From a virus: DNA of 64,000 nt. The notes beneath the pieces were generated by a model that was not told the DNA's origin, did no database searches, and worked only from the letters and a program-made list of their open reading frames with translations. How positions within the stretch are numbered: position 1 is the first letter of the stretch; each line of letters starts with the position of its first letter. Made by a program: the position numbers and the translations under genes. This document shows, in pieces, positions 32,118-37,881 of this stretch. The stretch spans positions 1-64,000 of IMG/VR virus record IMGVR_UViG_3300025071_000006; one strand, given 5' to 3'.

Positions 32118-32680
32118 ATAGAAAAGCCACCACAATGTCTCAAGAACGTAATAAATTCATCTATCAACCATTTAGGTGAACCATGTGATGGATAATATAT
32201 ACTATCATCACGTACTATACCTGTCATAGTTACTTTTCCATAAGGTAATACCTCATTAAGTTCCTCTACTATATCTTCTGATACCATACCACCATTCATA
32301 TTGCTCCATGAACCCATGTTACAATATATTTGATCATCTTCCTCTTCAAAAGATCCATCTTTATCAATAAGATCTTGTAAAGCATCAGCTAGAGCAGTGC
32401 ATTCTTCCCATGTATCTGGGCCCATTCCATCATTACCCATCCATGACTCTGTCTTTGTATCTAATCCATGATTCTGTGATGCTACATCACATAACATTAC
32501 TATTGGTCTCCATCCCCACCAGTTACTTCTAAAGTAATAGCCAGGGTTTTTGTTCTCCCACTCTTCTAACACATCCCAGTAGGCTTTCTTATCTCCTTCT
32601 GATATTGCATCATTGTCCCAATCCATCTCAGGTTTCTTACCTATTAGCTTAGGATTTTTACCGTATATATCTACTCCCAT
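32111..32680 (-). CDS. Conserved phage protein, MGVDIYG type
   Basis: 189 residues. The opening MGVDIYGKNPK, then YYFRSNWWGWRPI and a Gly-rich end, is a pattern shared by many phage proteins of unknown function. It is acidic in the middle (DKDGSFEEEDDQ) and has several Trp. No catalytic site is evident. It is the last gene before the PolB-unit promoter. Confidence 0.65.
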   Translation of the reverse strand: MGVDIYGKNPKLIGKKPEMDWDNDAISEGDKKAYWDVLEEWENKNPGYYFRSNWWGWRPIVMLCDVASQNHGLDTKTESWMGNDGMGPDTWEECTALADALQDLIDKDGSFEEEDDQIYCNMGSWSNMNGGMVSEDIVEELNEVLPYGKVTMTGIVRDDSIYYPSHGSPKWLIDEFITFLRHCGGFSIW

Positions 32681-32682
32681 AA

Positions 32683-32805
32683 TTATTTGATTTTTTTATA
32701 TGCTGCTAGCATTTGTTTCTCGTCTTTAACGTATTTATTATTTATCTTAAGCATCCATCTTTGAAATGCTTGCCTTCTTAACATCTTGTTTGTACCTGTT
32801 GCCAT
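32683..32805 (-). CDS. 40-residue basic miniprotein
   Basis: MATGTNKMLRRQAFQRWMLK start, strongly basic and helical. It ends two bases before the next ATG and starts two bases after the previous stop, so it fills a 127-base gap with operon-like spacing. Function unknown. Confidence 0.5.
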   Translation of the reverse strand: MATGTNKMLRRQAFQRWMLKINNKYVKDEKQMLAAYKKIK

Positions 32806-32807
32806 AT

Positions 32808-33038
32808 TTATTTATTTATTGCTCTTTCCCAATCATAGTTAGGATCTTTCATTGCATCAAGTGCTTCGTTTAGCTCTTGTTCTGCTGTTTTTCTCTTAAC
32901 CCTAACTATAGGTGGTCTCTTTACTTCTATTTCTAATGCATTTGCATTACAATAAAAGCATTTCTGTTCCGTATCATTACTTATGTAACTTGCGTCACAA
33001 CTTCTGCAATGATAATCATAAAATGTTTCTTCACTCAT
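32808..33038 (-). CDS. Zinc-ribbon protein
   Basis: 76 residues. CRSCDASYISNDTEQKCFYC holds two CxxC pairs 13 residues apart, a rubredoxin-like zinc knuckle pair. A basic linker (RPPIVRVKRKTAEQ) and an acidic helix follow. It may bind nucleic acid or host RNA polymerase; only the zinc site is seen. Confidence 0.65.
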   Translation of the reverse strand: MSEETFYDYHCRSCDASYISNDTEQKCFYCNANALEIEVKRPPIVRVKRKTAEQELNEALDAMKDPNYDWERAINK

Positions 33039-33048
33039 TGTTTAAGTT

Positions 33049-33504
33049 TTATGGAACTTCATCATCTTCTTCTTCTTCTTCAGGGCTGAGCCCACGTAAG
33101 ATAACTAGTTCCTGTTCATATATTGGTTCGACTTTACCTTTCTCGTACTCATCTTCATCAACAAATACTTCTAGTAACCCATCAAAATCTCTCATAACAA
33201 TATTCATCTCTTTAGTAGTAAATTCTTGTAGTTGAGGTTCATTTGGGTGATCAAACCAGCCTATTTCATCTGGTGTTATTACTACTGTACCTTCTTCATC
33301 TAATAAGAAAGGTCTAACAGGATAACCATATTCATCTATGTTGATTAATCTTTTGTTTGCTAGTTCAGTAGTACTTTTGTCTATTGCAAAGACTTCAACT
33401 ACTTCTTTATCTGTACCAACATACAACAAGTTCATGAATAATGATCCTGGTTCTATTTCATCCGGTCCGTACGAATGAAACACTAATTCTAAAGCTATCC
33501 ACAT
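33049..33504 (-). CDS. Acidic hypothetical protein
   Basis: 151 residues, acidic, with a Glu/Asp run at the end (SPEEEEEDDEVP). Beta-rich segments (TDKEVVEVFAIDK, EGTVVITPDEIGWF) suggest a globular fold. Not recognised. Its acidity could mimic DNA, a common trick of phage inhibitors, but nothing proves this. Confidence 0.55.
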   Translation of the reverse strand: MWIALELVFHSYGPDEIEPGSLFMNLLYVGTDKEVVEVFAIDKSTTELANKRLINIDEYGYPVRPFLLDEEGTVVITPDEIGWFDHPNEPQLQEFTTKEMNIVMRDFDGLLEVFVDEDEYEKGKVEPIYEQELVILRGLSPEEEEEDDEVP

Positions 33505-33505
33505 A

Positions 33506-33667
33506 TTATTTATATTTTAATGTCATACCGTTTAAGGTAAAGTTAGTATTACATACATTACATTGGCCATCATGTTGTGTATATCTCATCACAACTGTGC
33601 CTTTAAAGCACTCTGGACACATGATGTGTGGTTGCTTATTACTTGCCATTTCGTTTAAATCTTTCAT
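33506..33667 (-). CDS. 53-residue zinc-ribbon miniprotein
   Basis: CPEC and CNVC pairs 15 residues apart (MCPECFKGTVVMRY, DGQCNVCNTNFTL) form a classical zinc ribbon; little else is present. The stop is one base before the next ATG. It is the second such ribbon within 1 kb (see 32808), so a shared target such as RNA polymerase is possible. Confidence 0.6.
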   Translation of the reverse strand: MKDLNEMASNKQPHIMCPECFKGTVVMRYTQHDGQCNVCNTNFTLNGMTLKYK

Positions 33668-33672
33668 ATTTA

Positions 33673-33921
33673 TTAGTTTATTATGTAACCCTTAGGGTCA
33701 TCGGTTATATTTACTTCTACCCATCCTTTCTCAGAATAGTCTGCTTCTGCGTTATGGCCTTCTTCTCTTAGCTCTCCTTCTAGAATTAAAGCTGCTTCCC
33801 ATAAACTGCGTTCAGGTATCTCATCGTGCTCATCATCATATACTATTGCACCTCTTGCTTCATAACAATGATTACCTTTATCATAGTTAAATATAAGTCC
33901 GTTTATCTTTCTTCTTTTCAT
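33673..33921 (-). CDS. Hypothetical 82-residue protein
   Basis: Starts basic (MKRRKINGLIFNYDKGNHCY) and becomes acidic, with strand-helix-strand pattern (SLWEAALILEGELREEGHNA, WVEVNITDDPKG). Possibly a small ferredoxin-like fold. Five-base spacer to the zinc-ribbon gene. Not recognised. Confidence 0.55.
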   Translation of the reverse strand: MKRRKINGLIFNYDKGNHCYEARGAIVYDDEHDEIPERSLWEAALILEGELREEGHNAEADYSEKGWVEVNITDDPKGYIIN

Positions 33922-33931
33922 TTCGTTTATG

Positions 33932-34174
33932 TTAATTATCTTCTAAATTATTTATTGCTTCTGTCTCTAGCTCTTCTAATAAGTCTTCACGTACAAGATC
34001 TATTATATCTGTATCTTCTATCATGACTTTGTATACTTCATATTCTGAAGCACTGCCTGGATAATCGTGTGTCATATCTTCTGATGGTGTATAGTATCCT
34101 TCTAATGTTAGGTATATATCACAACATTTAACTATTACTGTTGTGGTTCTATGCTCATTGTTATATTTTGCCAT
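33932..34174 (-). CDS. Hypothetical acidic protein with a strong Shine-Dalgarno
   Basis: 80 residues: strands (TTTVIVKCCDIYLTLEGYY) then an acidic helix (VREDLLEELETEAINNLEDN). The start lies 40 bases inside the preceding gene in another frame and is preceded by AAAAGGAGGAAAATG, an almost perfect Shine-Dalgarno sequence. No other gene here shows one. Unknown function. Confidence 0.55.
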   Translation of the reverse strand: MAKYNNEHRTTTVIVKCCDIYLTLEGYYTPSEDMTHDYPGSASEYEVYKVMIEDTDIIDLVREDLLEELETEAINNLEDN

Positions 34175-34491
34175 TTTCCTCCTTTTAATTCTTTATTGAC
34201 AAGAAAGTCTATCCTTCTAGTCCATCTCTTATTCATTCTGTCTTGTACAGTCCATAGTCCGTCCATAATCCCTGCACCTTCAATACAAACTAATGTACCA
34301 AATGTATAACCTAAAGGTTCAAGATCTCTGGACACTGCTATCCATCTATGTCCTGCAGGATTGAGACTATCAATAACCTTGTTGGATGCTGTAATGAATG
34401 GTGTACTGTCTGTCTGTGCTGGCACAGCATGATAAATCGTAGCTGTAACTGACACTTTCAATGTAAATAGTATTAGTATAAATGTTTTCAT
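34135..34491 (-). CDS. Secreted 3D-domain (RlpA/MltA-like double-psi barrel) protein
   Basis: 118 residues. Residues 1-17 are a signal peptide (MKTFILILFTLKVSVTA). The mature part has WIAVSRDLEPLGYTFGTLVC, then GAGIMDGLWTVQDRM and RRIDFLV, matching the order of the 3D domain: a start Asp region, GTLV strand, central Asp, terminal RIDF. Such barrels bind or cut peptidoglycan. Being in the small-gene part of the leftward block, it might change the wall early in infection instead of at lysis. Activity is inferred. Confidence 0.6.
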   Translation of the reverse strand: MKTFILILFTLKVSVTATIYHAVPAQTDSTPFITASNKVIDSLNPAGHRWIAVSRDLEPLGYTFGTLVCIEGAGIMDGLWTVQDRMNKRWTRRIDFLVNKELKGGKWQNITMSIEPQQ

Positions 34492-34503
34492 TTTTTTAGA
34501 TTT

Positions 34504-34581
34504 TTATAGATAGACTGTCTGCTCTCCTGCAGCGTTGAGGTTTACTAGTATACCATGATTGTTTTGCCAGTCTTCTATATG
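34504..34581 (-). other. 25-codon open stretch in frame after the stop of the preceding miniprotein
   Basis: After the TAA at 34582 the same frame stays open and reads HIEDWQNNHGILVNLNAAGE before a second TAA at 34504. It has no ATG, GTG or TTG start of its own. The composition looks protein-like, so this may be the remnant of a longer gene or be reached by read-through. The remaining gap to the next gene (34492-34503) holds nothing else. Confidence 0.25.
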
Positions 34582-34692
34582 TTAGTAAAATGGTGTATCA
34601 TCTCGGTCAGGATCTTCACCTTCTCCTATATCAGGAAGAAAGTAACAAATGACTATATATGCCACTATTATTAGGCCTATGATTTTTTCCAT
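34582..34692 (-). CDS. 36-residue single-span miniprotein
   Basis: One membrane helix right after the start (MEKIIGLIIVAYIVICYFLP) and an acidic tail (GEGEDPDRDDTPFY). Starts two bases after the previous stop. Third of three consecutive miniproteins. Function unknown. Confidence 0.5.
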   Translation of the reverse strand: MEKIIGLIIVAYIVICYFLPDIGEGEDPDRDDTPFY

Positions 34693-34694
34693 AG

Positions 34695-34844
34695 CTAGTA
34701 TCCTATATCTTCTAGTTGATCATCATCTGCTTCCACAGTGTATTCAGAGTTCTGTATTGAGCATAAGAATAGTAGTCCTGTTGCAAATGCAACCTTTCTG
34801 AATCTATAGAATGCTGTAGGTAATAGTTTAATCTTGCGTTTCAT
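34695..34844 (-). CDS. 49-residue membrane-associated miniprotein
   Basis: Basic N-terminus (MKRKIKLLPTAFYRFRK), a short hydrophobic stretch (VAFATGLLFLC) and an acidic end (EADDDQLEDIGY). The ATG overlaps the previous stop as ATGA. This resembles a signal or membrane anchor with an acidic periplasmic or cytoplasmic tail. Confidence 0.5.
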   Translation of the reverse strand: MKRKIKLLPTAFYRFRKVAFATGLLFLCSIQNSEYTVEADDDQLEDIGY

Positions 34845-34981
34845 AATCTTATTATATTTATTATTAGTAATAGTATAAAGGAAACTATCAAACCTATATA
34901 GGAGATAGTTGTAATAATCATAGTAGACTCATACTGTTGTTCTGATCTACCTTGTCGGTATTTATAATCTTCTTTTGTCAT
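34841..34981 (-). CDS. 46-residue single-span miniprotein, first of the small-gene string
   Basis: A polar N-terminus (MTKEDYKYRQGRSEQQYEST) is followed by one long hydrophobic helix to the end (MIITTISYIGLIVSFILLLI). It heads the string of small genes that follows the regulatory stretch at 34982-35187. Coupling with the next gene supports it. Confidence 0.5.
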   Translation of the reverse strand: MTKEDYKYRQGRSEQQYESTMIITTISYIGLIVSFILLLIINIIRL

Positions 34982-35187
34982 GTTAATGCTATATATTTAT
35001 TATAGGTGTGTTATATATTAGAGTGGGAAATAGTGGTGAAAAGTGGGTACTGAGTACACTACTTCTTTAGTATTCACATAAAATACATCAGAAGTACACA
35101 AATAGTAGTAGTATCCGTACTATATAGGTGTTATGTCTTATAATAAAGCCCAACCCTAACTCTTCCCACCCTATATATAAAGAAACT
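34982..35187. promoter_or_regulatory. Gene-free regulatory stretch with hairpin
   Basis: No gene is seen here. TACTTCT (35060-35066) and AGAAGTA (35090-35096) are inverted copies, with an inner GTATT/AATAC pair that makes an imperfect hairpin. GTACTGAGTAC just before it (35048-35058) is a second small dyad. The stretch lies after a terminator and before the small-gene string, so it should hold a leftward promoter, but no exact TAnnTTTG element is present. A phage-specific promoter is possible. Confidence 0.4.
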
Positions 35188-35212
35188 AAGAGTGCAATTG
35201 CTCGCACTCCCA
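35188..35212 (-). terminator. Terminator after the first leftward gene
   Basis: Minus strand GAGTGC, loop GAGCAATT, GCACTC (extendable by two G-T pairs), followed by TTAGTTTCTTT. It lies about 20 bases after the stop of the gene at 35230 and makes it a one-gene unit. Confidence 0.6.
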
Positions 35213-35229
35213 GTACTTATTAGTTGCTA

Positions 35230-35676
35230 TTAGAATGCAACCAGTTCACTTGCGTCAAGCACAGGTGCAACGTAAGCTTCCACTTTGCCAGCATCAAACT
35301 CAAGCAATGCATTAGCGTTATCAGGCATCTCGATTGCAGGGTAGCTCTCAAACAATTCAGCACCTGTTTCAGGGTCATGCATTTGATCGCCATTACTATC
35401 ACGCTTGAAGGCTTGACTTTCGTAAATGCTAAAGCCTAATAGGTTAGGAATGCTGATGCTCTTATCACGAATGCCTTCACTTACTTTCTTGGAGCAAGTG
35501 ATAGCAAGCTCTGTTCCGTCAGCCTTCTGCAGGATGCACATTACTCTTCGTGTGCCACTAAGGTTGGACTTGATCAACTTAAGTTTTCCATCTGTTCCAA
35601 TTAGTTCTGCAACTACTGCAAGTTCTTTTCTGTCAATGAGGGTTCTCTCCCCAAATTTTAATAAATCTTTATTCAT
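35230..35676 (-). CDS. First leftward gene, unknown function, monocistronic
   Basis: 148 residues, soluble and beta-rich (TRRVMCILQKADGTELAITC; FSIYESQAFKRD), with an acidic C-terminal third (DAGKVEAYVAPVLDASELVA). Closed off by its own terminator and adjacent to the divergent control region. Its codons are richer in G and C than those of its neighbours (for example gcg, acg, gcc), which may reflect high expression or a different source. In position it is a candidate first-expressed protein; no family is recognised. Confidence 0.7.
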   Translation of the reverse strand: MNKDLLKFGERTLIDRKELAVVAELIGTDGKLKLIKSNLSGTRRVMCILQKADGTELAITCSKKVSEGIRDKSISIPNLLGFSIYESQAFKRDSNGDQMHDPETGAELFESYPAIEMPDNANALLEFDAGKVEAYVAPVLDASELVAF

Positions 35677-35820
35677 CTCTAATGTATTAGGTTTGCATGT
35701 CTTATGCTAAGGGGGGATACCCCCACCATGCTTTTTTTAATTGGGGTTTCAATTGGAAGGGGTCTTCTATCGCACACACACGAGGGGTGGGGTGGTTTGG
35801 AAAAAAGTTTTATATAAAAT

Positions 35821-35852
35821 TTGGAACTTTGGGGTAGAATGTTATACCTTTG
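35821..35852 (+). promoter_or_regulatory. Distal rightward promoter
   Basis: TTG at 35821-35823, 21 bases, TACCTTTG at 35845-35852: full match to the Bacteroidota consensus, with the same spacing as the promoters at 3076 and 35960. Its start site would fall in the G-rich run GGAGGGTGGGTGGG. Confidence 0.5.
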
Positions 35853-35959
35853 GAGGGTGGGTGGGTTATTAATAATAAGAAATATGCTTAGCGATGTTCC
35901 TAAAGACAGGTTAAAGTATGAATGATTAAACATAATATAGCTTTTATAGCAAGATAATT

Positions 35960-35991
35960 TTGATATGTTAATTATATTTTATATATATTTG
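35960..35991 (+). promoter_or_regulatory. Proximal rightward promoter
   Basis: TTG at 35960-35962, 21 bases, TATATTTG at 35984-35991. The predicted start is about 22 bases before the ATG at 36021. It probably drives the DNA-binding, packaging and structural genes. Confidence 0.65.
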
Positions 35992-36020
35992 CATATAGTA
36001 TAAGCCAACATAACTAAATA

Positions 36021-36449
36021 ATGGAAACAAGGAAACAAAAGATAGTACAAAAGCTAGGTAAAGAGTATGATGACAAGTATAAACTTGCACAGAAGTACTA
36101 TGCTGTACTGTCTGCTTTGAATAACTTAAAGCTTACAGAAAGAGAAGTACAACTTATAGCCTATACAGCTATTAAGGGCACAATCACCTATGCAAACGCA
36201 AGGAATGAGTTCTGTGATAAGTACAAAACCACTACAGCTACAATCAATAACATTGTAAGTAAGCTTAAGAGAGTGGGTATATTCATCAAAGAAGATGGTA
36301 AAGTGAAAGTCAATCCTGTAATAGTTTTAGACTTTGATAAGCATATTAATCTGTTTATACAACTACAACATGAAGAAGATCGACAAGAAAACATTATCAC
36401 TCAGGCAGCATATAGTAAAGAAGATGTCAGTGAAGATGGTGGTAAGTGA
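36021..36449 (+). CDS. Winged-helix-like DNA-binding protein candidate
   Basis: 142 residues. The central LTEREVQLIAYTAIKG, then TTTATINNIVSKLKRVGIFIKEDGKV, reads as helix-turn-helix plus wing, as in MarR or replication-initiator winged helices. An acidic tail follows. First gene of the rightward block next to the promoter region, so a regulator is plausible. A regulator of late genes or of the origin is inference. Confidence 0.55.
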   Translation: METRKQKIVQKLGKEYDDKYKLAQKYYAVLSALNNLKLTEREVQLIAYTAIKGTITYANARNEFCDKYKTTTATINNIVSKLKRVGIFIKEDGKVKVNPVIVLDFDKHINLFIQLQHEEDRQENIITQAAYSKEDVSEDGGK

Positions 36450-36717
36450 GACAGTTATTGAGAGAGTGATCACACATCAGTTTAATGCTGCAGAAGATGC
36501 CACTAAAACAAACAACAGTTTGGAGATTTCTGGGTTTGGAAAATTTGTTTTTAATACATCTAAAGCGAATAAAAAAATCGTAAAGCTTATTAAAGCAAAG
36601 AAGGTATACGAACAGCAGCTAGTCGAGAATACATTGCCAACAAAGAAATTAGATGTAATCAAAAGCAAGTTGAGCAATCTTAATCTTACGTTGAACTCAA
36701 TCGCACCTAAAGTCTAA
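36424..36717 (+). CDS. HU/IHF-like DNA-binding protein
   Basis: 97 residues from the ATG at 36424, 26 bases inside the preceding gene. Longer frames would need a TTG start or use an ATG deeper in that gene. The N-terminal helix pair (VSETVIERVITHQFNAAEDA) and SLEISGFGKFVF, the conserved saddle strand of the HU/IHF fold, are clear. The C-terminal half departs from HU with a Lys-rich helix. crAss-like phages typically carry an IHF-like subunit; it bends DNA in packaging or replication. Confidence 0.75.
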   Translation: MSVKMVVSETVIERVITHQFNAAEDATKTNNSLEISGFGKFVFNTSKANKKIVKLIKAKKVYEQQLVENTLPTKKLDVIKSKLSNLNLTLNSIAPKV

Positions 36718-36720
36718 GCT

Positions 36721-37023
36721 ATGTACAAAAACCTAAAAATAAACGTAGGTCAAATATACGAAGGATGGAAGAATAAGCTACTCCCTGATGCAGATATGAA
36801 GGAGCAGATAGATTTAGTTAGTGCTGAAAGGATAGCCATCTGTGAAGCCTGTGACAATCATTCTAATAACCACTCAACGAAAAGACCAGATGCACATTGC
36901 GTTAGTTGTGGATGCACTTTGTCAGCTAAAACAAAATGCCTATCTTGCGAATGTCCTATACATAAATGGGCAGCAGTGTTAAATGATGATCAACAAGATA
37001 TAATTGAAGATAGAAAGTTATGA
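36721..37023 (+). CDS. Cys-rich zinc-binding protein
   Basis: 100 residues. The second half has CEACDNHSNN, then HCVSCGCTLSAKTKCLSCECP: ten Cys/His ligands enough for two zinc sites. This module (ERIAICEACD through PIHKW) appears in many Bacteroidota phages beside packaging genes. Function unknown. It follows the HU/IHF-like gene by three bases. Confidence 0.65.
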   Translation: MYKNLKINVGQIYEGWKNKLLPDADMKEQIDLVSAERIAICEACDNHSNNHSTKRPDAHCVSCGCTLSAKTKCLSCECPIHKWAAVLNDDQQDIIEDRKL

Positions 37024-37292
37024 GCATAAAGTTAACTAAGGTATCAGTATCAGGTATGATAGATATGTTAAAAAAGATTTATGACGATGGTGCAGATTAT
37101 GTAGACATCGAAGCTCATCCAACAGATGGGGAACAAGACATGATTAAGATCAATGTCAGACCGGAGTACTATATGGATTCAGAACAGTCTGATACATATG
37201 ATACAGATCCAGAATATATGGTTACCGAACAAGATTTTGAGGAAGATTTTCCTCCTATATCTGATGAGGACATAAATGACTTAATCAAGTAA
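37020..37292 (+). CDS. Acidic hypothetical protein
   Basis: 90 residues, very acidic in its second half (DTYDTDPEYMVTEQDFEEDF). It starts with a short alpha/beta part (KLTKVSVSGMIDMLKKIYDD). Overlaps the gene before it by four bases. Not recognised. Confidence 0.55.
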   Translation: MSIKLTKVSVSGMIDMLKKIYDDGADYVDIEAHPTDGEQDMIKINVRPEYYMDSEQSDTYDTDPEYMVTEQDFEEDFPPISDEDINDLIK

Positions 37293-37296
37293 ACCA

Positions 37297-37545
37297 ATGT
37301 ACGTAAAGAAAATAATTAAGATTATAGATCTCCTAAAGAAGCTACATCCTACAGTAAATATAGGAAAGCATATTGCAACAGCTTTAGATGGTGAAGATGT
37401 ATGGTCTATAACAGATAAAAAGTTTTATAACTTAATAAACGATTACCAAGCTCAATTAGATCTTGTAGAGATTACAGATTCTAACTTTGATGTAGATAAG
37501 ATAATAGAAGATGGGCTATCAATAGGTAATAACCTAATAGATTAA
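37297..37545 (+). CDS. Hypothetical protein near terminase genes
   Basis: 82 residues, helical (KKIIKIIDLLKKLHPTVNIG; DVWSITDKKFYNLINDYQAQ). Conserved-looking operon member four bases after the previous gene. It might be a small packaging factor; no family evidence. Confidence 0.55.
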   Translation: MYVKKIIKIIDLLKKLHPTVNIGKHIATALDGEDVWSITDKKFYNLINDYQAQLDLVEITDSNFDVDKIIEDGLSIGNNLID

Positions 37546-37549
37546 CTGG

Positions 37550-37879
37550 ATGCCAGTAAAAAAAACTACATTTATAAATGCAGAACTTGATTGGGCTGAA
37601 GGACAATTAGTCCAATGGAAAGCTTATGTTGATGCAAACCCTCTACCTGAATTAAAAGATAGAATAGAGTGGAAACAAACTGCCAATGGTGGTTCTATAC
37701 CAATGGTTGTAGCTTCTATTGAAGCACAAGGTAAGTTTATACAAGATACTATGAAGAACTACTTATCCTTACTTGGTCAAGTAGATGGATTACGTGAAAG
37801 AGAAGTAAAAAAAGTAGAAACAAGAGGTGGTGCAACATTAGGTAGTATGGCTGAAGACTTTCTAAAACAAAGAGACTAG
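37550..37879 (+). CDS. Terminase small subunit candidate
   Basis: 109 residues, helical throughout, with a central VVASIEAQGKFIQDTMKNYL and a coiled-coil-like KNYLSLLGQVDGLREREVKK. The gene ends two bases before the TerL start, the usual place for TerS, and its size fits the oligomeric coiled-coil part of such proteins. No DNA-binding domain is obvious, so the call is mainly positional. Confidence 0.4.
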   Translation: MPVKKTTFINAELDWAEGQLVQWKAYVDANPLPELKDRIEWKQTANGGSIPMVVASIEAQGKFIQDTMKNYLSLLGQVDGLREREVKKVETRGGATLGSMAEDFLKQRD

Positions 37880-37881
37880 GT

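Larger units (their letters stand above)
35677..36020. promoter_or_regulatory. Divergent G-rich control region, candidate replication origin
   Basis: 344 bases without a supported gene, separating the two gene blocks. The plus strand carries G runs not seen elsewhere: GGGGGATACCCCC (35712-35724, a five-pair stem with a three-base loop), AGGGGTGGGGTGG (35783-35795), and GGAGGGTGGGTGGG (35852-35865), which could form G-quadruplexes. TTTTATATAAAA near 35808-35819 is a perfect palindrome. Two tandem rightward promoters follow (35821 and 35960). The right third is very AT-rich, a possible unwinding zone. Origin function is inferred from place and composition. Confidence 0.55.

Noticed and set aside
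35679-35933. 84-codon open frame on the minus strand in the divergent region
   Set aside because: It covers the G-rich regulatory sequence and the distal promoter; its composition (Pro/Ser/His rich) follows from the C-rich strand and it has no start context or partner genes.
36334-36423. Longer start for the HU/IHF-like protein
   Set aside because: It would need a TTG start deep in the preceding gene, and the extra residues do not belong to the HU/IHF fold. The ATG at 36424 fits the domain.
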